From Celeribacter sp. PS-C1 (lineage in GTDB: Bacteria > Pseudomonadota > Alphaproteobacteria > Rhodobacterales > Rhodobacteraceae): a stretch of 64,000 nucleotides of DNA. Below the pieces are notes generated by a model, which saw only the letters and a list, made by a program, of their open reading frames with translations, did no database searches and was not told where the DNA came from. The DNA lies in NCBI RefSeq assembly GCF_019429625.1, contig NZ_JAHXRW010000003.1, forward strand, positions 124,001 through 188,000. The letters run 5' to 3'. The translations under genes and the position numbers were made by a program. Each line of letters opens with the position of its first letter. Position 1 is the stretch's first letter. Below are positions 37,704-47,597 of this stretch, piece after piece.

Positions 37704-39005
37704 ATGGACATCCTGACCATCAACGACCGGCCCGGCGAACACGCCTCCTCATGGTATGCCGCCACAGCTGAGGCGCCCGGCCCCTACCCGACTGCCACTG
37801 GCACGCTCAAGGCGGACGTCTGTGTCATCGGCGGAGGCTACGCGGGCCTGTCGGCGGCGCTTCATATGGCGCGCCGCGGCCTTGACGTGGTGCTGTTGGA
37901 GGCCTCGCGTGTGGGCTCTGGCGCCTCGGGGCGCAACGGTGGTCAGGTGTCGATGGGGCAACGGCTCGAACAGGACGAGCTGGAAACCCATGTTAGCATG
38001 GATGACGCGCGGATGCTCTGGGATCTGGGCGCAGAAGCCGTTGATCTGGTCAAGACGATCCTCGCCGAGAGTGGTGATGACTGCGACTGGCGCGATGGTG
38101 TGATCCACGCCAACCATCGCGCGCGGTTTTCCGATCATTCGCAAAAGCATGTGGACCACATGCACAGGGTCTACGGTTACGAAAAAATCCGCTACCTCGA
38201 CCGCGACGCGGTGCGTCACGAGACCGGCTCAGAGGACTATTACTCCGGCACGCTCGACATGGGCTCCGGTCACCTGCACCCGCTGCGCTACGCCTTCGCG
38301 ATCGCGCGTCTGGCCGAGGCCGCTGGCGTGCGCATTCATGAGCTGTCGCGGGTCACGCGCGTTGAGACCGAGGGCAAACCGCGCGTCCACACCGATCAAG
38401 CCGTGATCGAGGCCGATCACCTGATCCTCGCGCTCAATGGCTACCACAACAATCTCGACCACGACGTCGCGCATCACGTAATGCCGATCAACAATTTCAT
38501 CGCGGTGACAGAGCCCCTGCCCTCTGATCTCGCCGCGCGTCTGATCCCGAACCGTTATGCCGTGGCGGACAGCCGGTTTGTGATCAATTACTACCGCATG
38601 TCGCCGGACAACCGGATGATTTTCGGCGGCGGCGAGAGTTACGGCTATAAGTTCCCTAGCGACCTGCGCGCCAAGGTGCGCGGGCCGATGCTGGGCGTCT
38701 ACCCGGAGTTGAAAGACGCCAAACTCGACTACGCCTGGGGCGGCACTTTGGGCATCACCATGTCCCGCTTGCCGCATTTTGCGCGTCTCGGGCCGAACGC
38801 CATCTCCATCGCGGGCTTCTCCGGTCAGGGCGTTGCTTTGGCCACGCTTGCCGGGCAAATCGCGGCGGAGGCCGTCGAAGGCCACGCCTCGCGTTTCGAT
38901 CTCATACAATCGCTGCCATGCCCGCGCTTTCCCGGCGGGCCGAGACTTCGGACGCCACTTCTGGCGCTTGCGATGACGTGGTATGCTTTGCGCGACAAAC
39001 TATAA
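37704..39005 (+). CDS. FAD-dependent oxidoreductase, PuuB-like
   Basis: The 433-residue protein is of the DAO family. The FAD motif VCVIGGGYAGLSAALHMARRG lies at about residues 35-55 and is followed by RVGSGASGRNGGQ, typical of PuuB (gamma-glutamylputrescine oxidase) and its relatives. The end has GFSGQGVALATLAGQ. It probably oxidises a primary or secondary amine to an aldehyde plus ammonia and peroxide. It starts 4 bases after the aminotransferase stop. No PuuA-like glutamylation enzyme is in the window, so the substrate may differ from that of E. coli PuuB. Confidence 0.86.
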   Translation: MDILTINDRPGEHASSWYAATAEAPGPYPTATGTLKADVCVIGGGYAGLSAALHMARRGLDVVLLEASRVGSGASGRNGGQVSMGQRLEQDELETHVSMDDARMLWDLGAEAVDLVKTILAESGDDCDWRDGVIHANHRARFSDHSQKHVDHMHRVYGYEKIRYLDRDAVRHETGSEDYYSGTLDMGSGHLHPLRYAFAIARLAEAAGVRIHELSRVTRVETEGKPRVHTDQAVIEADHLILALNGYHNNLDHDVAHHVMPINNFIAVTEPLPSDLAARLIPNRYAVADSRFVINYYRMSPDNRMIFGGGESYGYKFPSDLRAKVRGPMLGVYPELKDAKLDYAWGGTLGITMSRLPHFARLGPNAISIAGFSGQGVALATLAGQIAAEAVEGHASRFDLIQSLPCPRFPGGPRLRTPLLALAMTWYALRDKL

Positions 39006-39025
39006 GTTTCAAAAGGATAAGAGGC

Positions 39026-40465
39026 ATGACGGAATTGAAAACCGACCGGTTCTATATCAACGGCGCGTGGGTTAAGCCGCTCGGCGACACGATGATGGAC
39101 GTGATCAATCCGGCGACTGAAGAGGTCTTTGCCGAGGTCGCGATGGGCGCATTGGCAGATGTGGACGCCGCCGTGGCGGCCGCCAAAGCCGCCTTCCCGT
39201 CGTTTTCGCGCACGACAAAGGCTGAGCGCCTCGATCTTCTGGCCTCGATCCGCGAGGTCTATCAAAGACGCTACGACGAAATGTCCGCCCTCATCACCGA
39301 AGAAATGGGCGCGCCGATTTCTCTGTCGGACCGAGCGCAGGCCGCCGTAGGCATCGGGCATCTCGACGGTGTTGTAAAAGCGCTGGAAGAGTTCGAGTTC
39401 GAATACCCCAACGGTCCCGGCGATCTGATCGTGCACGAGGCCATCGGGGTTTGCGGTTTCATCACGCCGTGGAACTGGCCGATCAACCAGATCGCTTTGA
39501 AGGTCATACCCGCGCTGGCTGCTGGCTGCACGATGGTGCTGAAACCCTCGGAACTCACTCCGATGAACGCGCTTTTATATGCCGAGATTCTACATGAGGC
39601 GGGCGTGCCGAAGGGCGTATTCAACCTCGTGAATGGCGACGGCCCGGGCGTGGGTGCTGCGATCTCCGCACATCCCGATATCGCCATGGTCTCCTTCACC
39701 GGCTCTACCCGCGCGGGTGTCGAGATTTCCAAAGCCGCAGCACCCACGGTCAAACGTGTGACGCTCGAGTTGGGCGGCAAATCTCCGAACGTGTTGCTGG
39801 ACGATTGCGATTTCGAAGAGGCGGTGAAACGCGGCGTGCGCCATTGTTTCCAAAACACCGGCCAATCCTGCAACGCCCCGACGCGAATGCTGATCCCGGA
39901 AAGTCATTACGAGACCGCAATGGAGATCGCCAAGGAAGTGGCCGAGGCGACCGAGGTCGGCCTGCCCTCCCAGACCGGCAACCACATCGGCCCGCTTGTG
40001 TCGCAGATGCAATATGACCGGGTGCAGAGTCTCATTCAGGTTGGGATCGAAGATGGCGCGCGACTTGTTGCTGGCGGTCTTGGTCGCCCCGAAGGGTTCA
40101 ATCGCGGCTATTTCGTGCGCCCGACCGTGTTTGGCGACGTGACCAACGATATGCGCATCGCACAGGAAGAGGTCTTTGGTCCGGTTCTGGCGATGATCTC
40201 CTACCAAGACGATGCGCAAGCCGTCGAGATTGCCAATGACACGCCCTACGGCCTCGCTGCCTATATCCAGACCGGCGCGTCCGAAGAGAGCAAAGCGCGC
40301 GGTCTCGCCATGGCACGAGACATTCGCGCAGGCATGGTGCATTTGAACGGGTCTGATATTTCCTACGGCTCGCCGTTCGGAGGTTACAAGCTTTCCGGAA
40401 ATGGTCGCGAAGGCGGAGAATACGGCATCGAAGATTTCTGCGAAATCAAGGCCATATCTGTCTAA
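39026..40465 (+). CDS. NAD(P)-dependent aldehyde dehydrogenase
   Basis: The 479-residue enzyme has ITPWNWPINQIALKV (cofactor region), the base Glu in LELGGKSPNVLLDD and the nucleophile Cys in NTGQSCNAPTRM. It probably oxidises the aminoaldehyde made by the two upstream enzymes. The start at 39026 has AAAAGGA before it, whereas the longer frame from 38918 would overlap the oxidoreductase gene. It ends 2 bases before the convergent GntR gene stop. The exact substrate is unknown; betaine-aldehyde-like or gamma-aminobutyraldehyde substrates are possible. Confidence 0.9.
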   Translation: MTELKTDRFYINGAWVKPLGDTMMDVINPATEEVFAEVAMGALADVDAAVAAAKAAFPSFSRTTKAERLDLLASIREVYQRRYDEMSALITEEMGAPISLSDRAQAAVGIGHLDGVVKALEEFEFEYPNGPGDLIVHEAIGVCGFITPWNWPINQIALKVIPALAAGCTMVLKPSELTPMNALLYAEILHEAGVPKGVFNLVNGDGPGVGAAISAHPDIAMVSFTGSTRAGVEISKAAAPTVKRVTLELGGKSPNVLLDDCDFEEAVKRGVRHCFQNTGQSCNAPTRMLIPESHYETAMEIAKEVAEATEVGLPSQTGNHIGPLVSQMQYDRVQSLIQVGIEDGARLVAGGLGRPEGFNRGYFVRPTVFGDVTNDMRIAQEEVFGPVLAMISYQDDAQAVEIANDTPYGLAAYIQTGASEESKARGLAMARDIRAGMVHLNGSDISYGSPFGGYKLSGNGREGGEYGIEDFCEIKAISV

Positions 40466-40467
40466 GT

Positions 40468-41133
40468 TTACGCGTCTTCCGCGCTTTCGGCGACGATGGC
40501 GCGGATATTTTCCATGCCCTGAAGGATGTCGCGACGAATGGCCTCTGCCACGCCGTCGCCATCGCCGTTGCGCAGGGCATCGATCGCGATTTGGTGCATG
40601 TCCGGCAGGTTCTGTGACCCGAACCGTGTGCACATCACCCGAAGCGCCGGACCGGACCGCAGCCATAGCGTGTCGACGATGGGGCCGATGACCTCAGTGC
40701 GCGCTGCGCGGTAAAGCATCATGTGGAACCGATGGTTGTGGATCATGTAGCCGCGCATGTCGCCCTTCCGCATGGCCTCGTCGATCTCGCCGTCCACCAT
40801 TGTGAGCGCGGCAATCTCTGCCTCTCCCATCTGTTCAGCGCCGCGCTTCGCGAGCTCAGGCTCAAGAGCCAGACGGGCAAAGATCAACTCGTCCACTTCC
40901 GAAAGGCTCAGCACCGGAACCGTCACCCGGCGGTTGCCATGAAACACCAAAGCGCCTTCTGAGGTGAGGCGCCGGATCGCCTCGCGCACCGGTGTCATGC
41001 CGGCATTCAACCGATCCGTGAGACCCTGAATCGTCACCGGCTCCCCCGGCACCAGATCGCCCGACAGGATCAGATCCCTGATCCCGCGGTAGGTCCGCAT
41101 ATGCGCCGGTTCCTTGGTGAAGATTTCTGACAT
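40468..41133 (-). CDS. GntR-family regulator with FCD domain
   Basis: The 221-residue protein has an N-terminal winged helix (HMRTYRGIRDLILSGDLVPGEPVTIQGLTDRL, MTPVREAIRRLTSEGAL) and an all-helical FCD domain whose likely metal/ligand residues are seen in HNHRFHMMLYRAA. FadR/FCD members sense organic acids or amino acids. The start at 41133 has GAGG before it; the open frame reaches to 41448 but the extra part looks non-coding. It faces the aldehyde dehydrogenase tail to tail and may control the amine operon. Confidence 0.9.
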   Translation of the reverse strand: MSEIFTKEPAHMRTYRGIRDLILSGDLVPGEPVTIQGLTDRLNAGMTPVREAIRRLTSEGALVFHGNRRVTVPVLSLSEVDELIFARLALEPELAKRGAEQMGEAEIAALTMVDGEIDEAMRKGDMRGYMIHNHRFHMMLYRAARTEVIGPIVDTLWLRSGPALRVMCTRFGSQNLPDMHQIAIDALRNGDGDGVAEAIRRDILQGMENIRAIVAESAEDA

Positions 41134-41221
41134 TTGGGCCTCTGAGAATTTGCTCAAATGATTTGAGCATATATTCCAAGAGTTCGGCAAGCCGTGGCGC
41201 GCCTCTTCATGTCGGAAATGT

Positions 41222-41257
41222 AAAAATGCGCCGAAGCCCATCGGACTTGGCGCATTT
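41222..41257 (-). terminator. Terminator of the pst-pho operon
   Basis: AAATGCGCC (41224-41232) pairs with GGCGCATTT (41249-41257), and on the minus strand the helix runs into ATTTTTA. It lies 25 bases past the phoB stop and ends the phosphate operon. Confidence 0.75.
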
Positions 41258-41281
41258 TCTGATCTTCTGGATCGAAGCTCG

Positions 41282-41971
41282 TTAGCCCAAAGCGTAACCC
41301 GCGCCGCGCACGGTGCGGACGGGATCCTGGCCACCATGCTGACAAAGTGCTTTGCGCAGCCGACCAATGTGCACATCCACCGTGCGGGTGTCGACATAGA
41401 TGTCGCGGCCCCAAACACGATCCAGTAACTGTTCGCGCGACCAAACACGCCCCGGCTTTTCCATGAAGGTGGACAGCAGGCGGAATTCCGTCGGACCGAG
41501 TTTCAGCGCATCATCACCACGAGTGACGCGATGGGTCTCCGAGTCCAAACGAATATCTTCGAATTCAAGCACTTGCCCCGTCGAGGCCGGACGCACGCGG
41601 CGCAGTTGGGTGCGGACGCGAGCCATCAGTTCGATCACGGAATAGGGCTTCACCACATAGTCATCCGCGCCGGTTTCAAGACCGCGCACCCGATCCACCT
41701 CTTCGGAACGGGCCGAGAGCATGATGATCGGAATCTCGCGCGTGTCAGGCCGGGTTTTGAGGCGACGACAAATCTCGATGCCGGAGACGCCCGGCAACAT
41801 CCAGTCGAGGACGATGATGTCCGGGCTGTCTTCGTCGACATACAACAGCGCATCATCGCCGTTTTCCGCCTTCGACACCGCAAAACCTTCAGCTTCGAGA
41901 TTGTAGGCGAGGACTTCCCGCTGAGCAGGCTCATCCTCCACCACGAGTACACGGGGTTGGTCGGCAGACAT
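41282..41971 (-). CDS. phoB: Phosphate regulon response regulator PhoB
   Basis: The 229-residue protein has a receiver domain with the acidic pair Glu12-Asp13, phospho-acceptor Asp56 in VLDWMLPG and the conserved Lys in DDYVVKPYS. A winged-helix OmpR/PhoB DNA-binding domain follows, with LGPTEFRLLSTFMEKPGRVWSREQLLDRVWG and RTVDVHIGRLRKAL. It binds Pho boxes when phosphorylated by PhoR. It is the last gene of the operon; its start overlaps the phoU stop by one base. Confidence 0.97.
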   Translation of the reverse strand: MSADQPRVLVVEDEPAQREVLAYNLEAEGFAVSKAENGDDALLYVDEDSPDIIVLDWMLPGVSGIEICRRLKTRPDTREIPIIMLSARSEEVDRVRGLETGADDYVVKPYSVIELMARVRTQLRRVRPASTGQVLEFEDIRLDSETHRVTRGDDALKLGPTEFRLLSTFMEKPGRVWSREQLLDRVWGRDIYVDTRTVDVHIGRLRKALCQHGGQDPVRTVRGAGYALG

Positions 41972-42699
41972 CAGACTTCCTCAGCGCCCAGAGCGGTTTG
42001 CGAGGTGACATCGCCTTTCGGACGCGCATCTTCGGGCATCTCGCCGGTGGTCAGGTAGATCACCTGCTCGGCAATCGAAGTGGCGTGATCGCCCATGCGC
42101 TCAATGTTTTTGGCGATGAAATGCAGGTGCATACAGGCGGTGATGTTGCGCGGGTCTTCCATCATATAGGTCAGGAATTCGCGGAACAGCGCATTGTACA
42201 TCTGATCGACGTCGAGATCGCGGTGACGCACCTCATTGGCGAGGCCTGTGTCGCGCTGGATATAGGCATCGAGCGCCAGACGCAGCATTTCCTCAACCTC
42301 ACGCGCCATACGACGGATCGACGGCGCGGCGCCCTCGATCGGCGACATGTTGACCAGAACACCCGTGCGTTTCGCCAGGTTCTTCGCATAGTCGCCACAG
42401 CGTTCGAGGTTGGTGGAGATCTTCATCACGGTCAGAACCGTCCGCAGATCGGAGGCGGTCGGAGAGCGCAGCGCGATGAGGCGCGCGGCCTCTTCGTTGA
42501 CGCTTTCCTCGAGCTGATCGATGGCCTTGTCGGAGCTGCGCACCTTTTCGGCCAGCTCGACGTCACGCTCTTCGAGCGCTTGAGCGGCGTCCTTGATGGC
42601 GGCCTCAACCAGACCGCCCATTTTCATGATCATCGCCTGAATGGCTTCGAGATCACGGTCAAACGCCGAGGCGATATGTTTGCTATCGTTATGCATCAA
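41971..42699 (-). CDS. phoU: Phosphate transport regulator PhoU
   Basis: The 242-residue protein is two PhoU three-helix repeats, with the conserved ESVNEEAARLIALRSPTA and RCGDYAKNLAKR in the first and the matching ERMGDHATSIAEQVIYL in the second. PhoU links PstSCAB transport activity to PhoR and keeps the regulon off when phosphate is plentiful. It sits between pstB and phoB, 8 bases from pstB, in the standard place. Confidence 0.96.
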   Translation of the reverse strand: MMHNDSKHIASAFDRDLEAIQAMIMKMGGLVEAAIKDAAQALEERDVELAEKVRSSDKAIDQLEESVNEEAARLIALRSPTASDLRTVLTVMKISTNLERCGDYAKNLAKRTGVLVNMSPIEGAAPSIRRMAREVEEMLRLALDAYIQRDTGLANEVRHRDLDVDQMYNALFREFLTYMMEDPRNITACMHLHFIAKNIERMGDHATSIAEQVIYLTTGEMPEDARPKGDVTSQTALGAEEV

Positions 42700-42707
42700 T
42701 TTGCTCC

Positions 42708-43505
42708 TTACCCAATCCGACCGGTGATGTAGCTCTCGGTGCGCTCATCATGCGGGTTGGTGAAAATCTGTTCCGTATCGCCATATTCCACCAGGTTGCC
42801 GAGGTGGAAAAATGCGGTTTTTTGGCTGACACGGGCGGCCTGTTGCATCGAGTGAGTCACAATGACGACGGAGAAATTCTCGCGCAGTTCGTCAATCAGT
42901 TCCTCGACCTGAAGCGTCGCAATCGGGTCGAGCGCAGAGCACGGCTCGTCCATCAACAGAACTTCCGGCTCGGTCGCCACGGCGCGGGCGATGCAGAGAC
43001 GCTGTTGCTGACCGCCGGACAAACCGGTGCCCGGCGCGTCGAGACGGTCTTTGACCTCGTCCCAGATCGCACCACGGCGAAGCGCTTTTTCAACGATCTC
43101 GTCCAGATCGGCTTTGTTTTTCGCCAGACCGTGGATACGGGGTCCATAAGCGATGTTGTCGTAGATCGACTTCGGGAACGGGTTCGGACGCTGGAACACC
43201 ATACCGACTTTGGCGCGCAGTTGCACCGGATCGACGCGTTTGTCGTAGATGTCTTCGCCATCCAGGAGGATGTTCCCCTCGACGCGGCAGATATCAATCG
43301 TGTCGTTCATGCGGTTCAGACAGCGCAGGAAAGTCGACTTGCCACAGCCCGACGGACCAATAAAGGCAGTGACGGTCTTGTCCTTGATCTCGACATCCAC
43401 GTCCTTGATGGCATGGGTTTCGCCGTAGAAAACCTGCACTTTTTTGGCGGAGATTTTGGTGTCGTTCATGTCCACGTCTTTTCTCACAATTCGCATATCG
43501 TTCAT
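42708..43505 (-). CDS. pstB: Phosphate ABC transporter ATP-binding protein PstB
   Basis: PstB is the ATPase of the high-affinity phosphate importer at the inner face of the cytoplasmic membrane. Walker A is GPSGCGKST, the signature [13 protein letters not shown], Walker [13 protein letters not shown], and the switch His is in [13 protein letters not shown] place the start at 43505 (265 residues) with GAGG upstream. ATGs at 43529 (overlapping pstA) and 43469 (253 residues) are alternatives. It follows pstA with a short gap. Confidence 0.96.
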   Translation of the reverse strand: MNDMRIVRKDVDMNDTKISAKKVQVFYGETHAIKDVDVEIKDKTVTAFIGPSGCGKSTFLRCLNRMNDTIDICRVEGNILLDGEDIYDKRVDPVQLRAKVGMVFQRPNPFPKSIYDNIAYGPRIHGLAKNKADLDEIVEKALRRGAIWDEVKDRLDAPGTGLSGGQQQRLCIARAVATEPEVLLMDEPCSALDPIATLQVEELIDELRENFSVVIVTHSMQQAARVSQKTAFFHLGNLVEYGDTEQIFTNPHDERTESYITGRIG

Positions 43506-43522
43506 AGGTCTAACCTCAGCTC

Positions 43523-44881
43523 TTACCAACGACGCTCAAAGCGGCGGCGCAGGAGGACGGCGATGATGTTCATCGTCATCAGGAAAACAAGAAGGATGAT
43601 GATCCCGCCCCAAGCACGCTCATAATAGGCCGGATCGGCACGTTTTGCCCATTCGTAAATCTGAGCCGGCATGGCGGAGTTCGGGTCGATAAAGCCAGAG
43701 GCGATCCCGTCGGGCATGTTGGAGGCGATAAAGCCCACCATGCCGATCAAGAGAAGCGGCGCGGTCTCGCCCAGTGCCTGTGCCAGACCGATAATCGTGC
43801 CCGTCAGGATGCCCGGCATTGCCAGAGGCAACACATGGTGGAACACCGACTGCATCTTGGAGGCGCCCACACCCAAAGCCGCGTCGCGGATTGAGGGCGG
43901 CACCGCCTTGAGCGATGCGCGCGTCGAGATGATGATCGTCGGAAGGGTCATCAGTGTCAGCACCAGACCGCCGACGAGCGGCGCAGATTGTGGCAGGTGC
44001 GCGATTTGAATGAAGACCGCAAGGCCAAGGATACCAAAGACGATGGAGGGCACAGCCGCGAGGTTCGAGATGTTCACCTCGATCAGATCGGTCCATTTGT
44101 TCTGCGGCGCGAATTCTTCGAGATAGATCGAAGCGGCCACACCGATCGGCAGCGCCAGCGCCAGCACCACGATCATCATGAACAAAGAGCCCACCATCGA
44201 AACCCCGATCCCGGCTTGTTCCGGACGGCTCTCGGAGGCGTCCGCGCCAAAAATGAAATCAGCGTTAAAGGTGGTTTTCATCAGACCGGCGGCAACCATG
44301 GCGTCCGCGACATCGAGGTGTTCGGCGTCGAGGTTCTTGTCACGCGCCAGAGCGTCGCGGGTCACGCGACCTTTGAAATAACCATCCACACGCGACGAGG
44401 CCAGAAGGCGGAACTCGACCGTCTCACCGATCAGATCGGGGTTCGCCAGAACCGTGTCACGCACCTGAGCGGCGACAGAGGCCGACAGGATGTCCTCGAC
44501 ATCTTTCTCTTTCGCAAAGGGAATTTCGATGCCCTCGGCCTTGAGTGCGGCAATCAGCGCGTCGGTGACCACCGGCTTGTAGCCAAAGGTCGAGACCTTC
44601 GCGAGTTCTTCCGGGTTGCGATTGCCTGACTTGTCGAGCTTCGCCTCGGTCAATTCCACAGGAATGGTGACGAAGGTCTGTTTAAAGGCCGGCAAGCCGT
44701 TGCCCAGAATGGCCACCAAGAGAGCGACCAGAAAAAACAGGCCGGTGGCGATGGCAGCGATGCCATAGGCTTTGAACCGGGCCTCGGCGGCGTTGCGGCG
44801 TTTGGTGCGCGTGGTCTCGTGGAACAGAGACGACTTGGCGTCACCCTTTGCGGGGCCGTTATCAGCGGTAAAATCGGACAT
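43523..44881 (-). CDS. pstA: Phosphate ABC transporter permease PstA (long form)
   Basis: The C-terminal half (about residues 220-450) is a normal PstA permease with six helices and the EAA loop ([24 protein letters not shown]). The N-terminal 200 residues are additional: one membrane segment ([20 protein letters not shown]), then a soluble domain of about 150 residues. This extension (DUF3333 type) is known in alphaproteobacterial PstA and makes it much longer than the roughly 300-residue E. coli protein. The start shares one base with the pstC stop. Confidence 0.95.
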   Translation of the reverse strand: MSDFTADNGPAKGDAKSSLFHETTRTKRRNAAEARFKAYGIAAIATGLFFLVALLVAILGNGLPAFKQTFVTIPVELTEAKLDKSGNRNPEELAKVSTFGYKPVVTDALIAALKAEGIEIPFAKEKDVEDILSASVAAQVRDTVLANPDLIGETVEFRLLASSRVDGYFKGRVTRDALARDKNLDAEHLDVADAMVAAGLMKTTFNADFIFGADASESRPEQAGIGVSMVGSLFMMIVVLALALPIGVAASIYLEEFAPQNKWTDLIEVNISNLAAVPSIVFGILGLAVFIQIAHLPQSAPLVGGLVLTLMTLPTIIISTRASLKAVPPSIRDAALGVGASKMQSVFHHVLPLAMPGILTGTIIGLAQALGETAPLLLIGMVGFIASNMPDGIASGFIDPNSAMPAQIYEWAKRADPAYYERAWGGIIILLVFLMTMNIIAVLLRRRFERRW

Positions 44882-46347
44882 CAGTCATACTGCTCCCGGT
44901 ATTTGCGCACGATCACGAGCGCGAAGATGTTGAGCACAAGGGTGATGACGAAGAGCGTCATGCCCAAGGCAAAGGCGACAAGCGCTTCGGCGGAGGCGAA
45001 ATCGGCGTCACCCGTCAGCTGAGACACGATCCGTGTGGTCACGGTGGTCATGGCTTCGAAGGGGTTGAGGTTCAGCTTGGCCGCGGCCCCTGCCCCCAGC
45101 ACCACGATCATGGTCTCGCCGATGGCACGCGACGCGGCCAAGAGGATGGCGCCCACGATGCCCGGCAAAGCAGCGGGGAGCACAACCTGACGCACGGTTT
45201 CGGATTTGGTAGCGCCGAGGCCCAGAGAGCCGTCCCGCATCGCCTGCGGCACTGCGTTGATGATGTCATCGGACAGCGAGGAGACGAAAGGAATGAGCAT
45301 CACCCCCATCACCAGACCTGCGGTCATCACAGAGCGACCGCCCTGCATCCAGCCAAGGCCCCCGTCTGCACCGAAGACCGTCATCAGCATCGGGCCAACC
45401 GTCAACAGTGCGAAGAGACCGTAAACGATGGTCGGGATGCCAGCCAAGACTTCCAAGAGCGGTTTGGCAATCGCGCGCACTTTCGGGCCGGCATATTCCG
45501 ACAGGTAGATCGCGGCGAAAAGCCCGATGGGCACGGCCACCAAAAGCGCAATGATAGAGACGTAGAAGGTGCCCCAGAACAGCGGCAGAATGCCAAGCTC
45601 CGAGCCCCCGCCAAAGGACGGCGACCAAGTGGTGCCGAAGAAGAAATCCAGCGCCGGATAGAGTTTGAAGAACTCGATGGTGTTGAAGATCAGCGACAAG
45701 ACGATGCCCAGCGTCGTCAGGATCGCGATGGAGGCCGCACCGATCAACAGACCCTGAATGACACGTTCGACCGAGTTGCGCGCGCGCATGTCCTTGTTGG
45801 TGCGCAGCATGGAGACGGCAAAACCCGCCAGAGCCGCGCCCAGAACGGCGACGGTCATCATCCAGTTGCCCACCGCATTCATCGTGCGATATTTCTGCGC
45901 GGCCTTCAGGACATAGCTTTCCACATTCGACCCAAGAGCCACACCGACTGCGCCGAGACGGGCGCGAATGTCTGTGAGTTCCGTGCGGATGTCGCGGGCC
46001 TGTTCGCGGGTCAACGTGCCCTGCTCTACGGCAATATCCAGACCTTCGGCAACGCGGCGCACGTCGGACATTACGAGGTTCAGAGAGCCTTTGTCGGTGT
46101 AGGCCGTGTCGGGGATCATCGAGGACACTTGGCCCTGGATCACCATCGGTTGAAGGATCAACCAAAGCAGCATGGCCGCGAGGCCCGGGATCAGCACTGC
46201 CAGAAGCACGTTGGAGCCGTAATAATTCGGGAGTGAATGCAGCAGGCGAATGTCGCCATTTGCATCCTTGAGCGCGCGCGTGCGTCCCAGAATGAAACCA
46301 ATGAGGCCAAGGGCCACAACAAGAATGAAAAGCCACAACAGAGGCAT
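44881..46347 (-). CDS. pstC: Phosphate ABC transporter permease PstC (long form)
   Basis: The 488-residue inner-membrane protein pairs with PstA as the channel for phosphate. Its C-terminal half carries the permease helices and the loop SLGLGATKSETVRQVVLPAALPGIV. The N-terminal part has extra membrane segments (LLWLFILVVALGLIGFILG, VLLAVLIPGLAAMLLWLIL) and a periplasmic helical stretch with EQGTLTREQARDIRTELTDIRARLG. E. coli PstC is about 320 residues, so both permeases here are enlarged. Confidence 0.95.
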   Translation of the reverse strand: MPLLWLFILVVALGLIGFILGRTRALKDANGDIRLLHSLPNYYGSNVLLAVLIPGLAAMLLWLILQPMVIQGQVSSMIPDTAYTDKGSLNLVMSDVRRVAEGLDIAVEQGTLTREQARDIRTELTDIRARLGAVGVALGSNVESYVLKAAQKYRTMNAVGNWMMTVAVLGAALAGFAVSMLRTNKDMRARNSVERVIQGLLIGAASIAILTTLGIVLSLIFNTIEFFKLYPALDFFFGTTWSPSFGGGSELGILPLFWGTFYVSIIALLVAVPIGLFAAIYLSEYAGPKVRAIAKPLLEVLAGIPTIVYGLFALLTVGPMLMTVFGADGGLGWMQGGRSVMTAGLVMGVMLIPFVSSLSDDIINAVPQAMRDGSLGLGATKSETVRQVVLPAALPGIVGAILLAASRAIGETMIVVLGAGAAAKLNLNPFEAMTTVTTRIVSQLTGDADFASAEALVAFALGMTLFVITLVLNIFALVIVRKYREQYD

Positions 46348-46434
46348 GGGCCGCTCCTTTGCGGGACACCTGTGATCAGATCAGGGTCCGGAGGCTGGAA
46401 ATTTAAAGTCGCGGGAGGCTTTCCCGGCGAGAGA

Positions 46435-46460
46435 GGCGGCGCGAAAGACTCCGCGCCGCC
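46435..46460 (-). other. Intercistronic hairpin between pstS and pstC
   Basis: GGCGGCGCG and CGCGCCGCC form a perfect 9-bp helix 24 bases past the pstS stop, with no T run after it on the minus strand. Such structures often protect an upstream message and let a binding protein be made in excess over its permease. Confidence 0.65.
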
Positions 46461-46484
46461 CCGATTTGATGCAAGCCGTAAGGC

Positions 46485-47516
46485 TTATTGCATGGTGTCT
46501 TCAGCAGACACGGCAGCTTGCGTCGCAGCCAGTTCCGGGTCGGACACGAGGCCGTACTCGGAGAGCGGGCCGTCGGTGCCAGCCATGTCATCGGAGATGA
46601 AGAATTCAGCGTATTCTTTCAGACCCGGGATCACGCCGATGTGGGCTTTCTTCACGTAGAAGTAGAGCGGGCGAGAAACCGGGTAATCGCCGGAGGCGAT
46701 GGTCTCGGTGGTGGCTTCAACGCCGGACATGGTCGCGGTTTTCAGCTTGTCGGTGTTGTTCTCGTAGAACGCGAGACCGAACACGCCGATGCCGTTCGGG
46801 TTGGCGTCGATGGAAGCGAGCGTTTCGGTGTAGTCGCCGTCGATGTCGACAGACTTACCGTCGGTGCGGACAGCCATACATGCGTCTTCTGCGTCGTCTT
46901 CGGACATGCCGGAAGCGATCATGGCTTCCATAGCGCCGGTGGCTTCACAACCTGCCATCAGAACTTTTTCTTCGAACACTTCACGGGTGCCGTGCTTGGT
47001 GCCCGGGATGAAGGCCATGATGTCAGCCGCCGGCAGATCGGCGTTGAATTCGGACCACTGAGCGTAGGTGTTGTCGACCAGTTCGCCGTCTTTCAGGACT
47101 TTGGCGCCCAGAGCGTTGAAGATGTCAGCCGGTTCGAACGCGGTGAAGGCCGGGCCTTCGAGTTGCGAGGCGAACACGATGCCATCGTAGCCGATGCGGA
47201 CTTCGATGATGTCGGTCACGCCAGCGGCAGCACAGGCTTCGATCTCAGAGGATTTGATGGCGCGGGATGCGTTGGCCACGTCGATGGTGTTTTCGCCAAC
47301 ACCTTCGCAGAAGCGCTTGAGGCCAGCGGAGGAACCACCGGATTCCACGACCGGGGTCGGGAAGTCAAAGTTTTCACCGAAGGCTTCAGCGACGATGGAG
47401 GCGTAAGGCAGAACGGTCGAAGAACCGGCAACCTGCACTTGGTCACGGGCAGAGGCGGCAGTGGCCGAAACGGCAGCGATCGCGATCGCGGAAGCGGTCA
47501 GTTTCACAAAGGACAT
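46485..47516 (-). CDS. pstS: Periplasmic phosphate-binding protein PstS
   Basis: The 343-residue protein has a signal peptide cleaved near SARDQVQ (about residue 24) and the PstS phosphate-binding features AGSSTVLPYA, ESGGSSAGLKRFCEG and FIPGTKHGTREVF. It captures phosphate in the periplasm for PstCA. A GGAGCAA-like ribosome site precedes the ATG. The promoter region carries tandem Pho-box repeats, and a strong hairpin follows the gene, consistent with high expression when phosphate is scarce. Confidence 0.96.
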   Translation of the reverse strand: MSFVKLTASAIAIAAVSATAASARDQVQVAGSSTVLPYASIVAEAFGENFDFPTPVVESGGSSAGLKRFCEGVGENTIDVANASRAIKSSEIEACAAAGVTDIIEVRIGYDGIVFASQLEGPAFTAFEPADIFNALGAKVLKDGELVDNTYAQWSEFNADLPAADIMAFIPGTKHGTREVFEEKVLMAGCEATGAMEAMIASGMSEDDAEDACMAVRTDGKSVDIDGDYTETLASIDANPNGIGVFGLAFYENNTDKLKTATMSGVEATTETIASGDYPVSRPLYFYVKKAHIGVIPGLKEYAEFFISDDMAGTDGPLSEYGLVSDPELAATQAAVSAEDTMQ

Positions 47517-47597
47517 GAGTTGCTCCTGAATTTGCTTATGTCCGAGAGCGGTATTGCTCTCTCGACGGGCGGTTTAGGGGGCAGGTGCAATGCTTTT

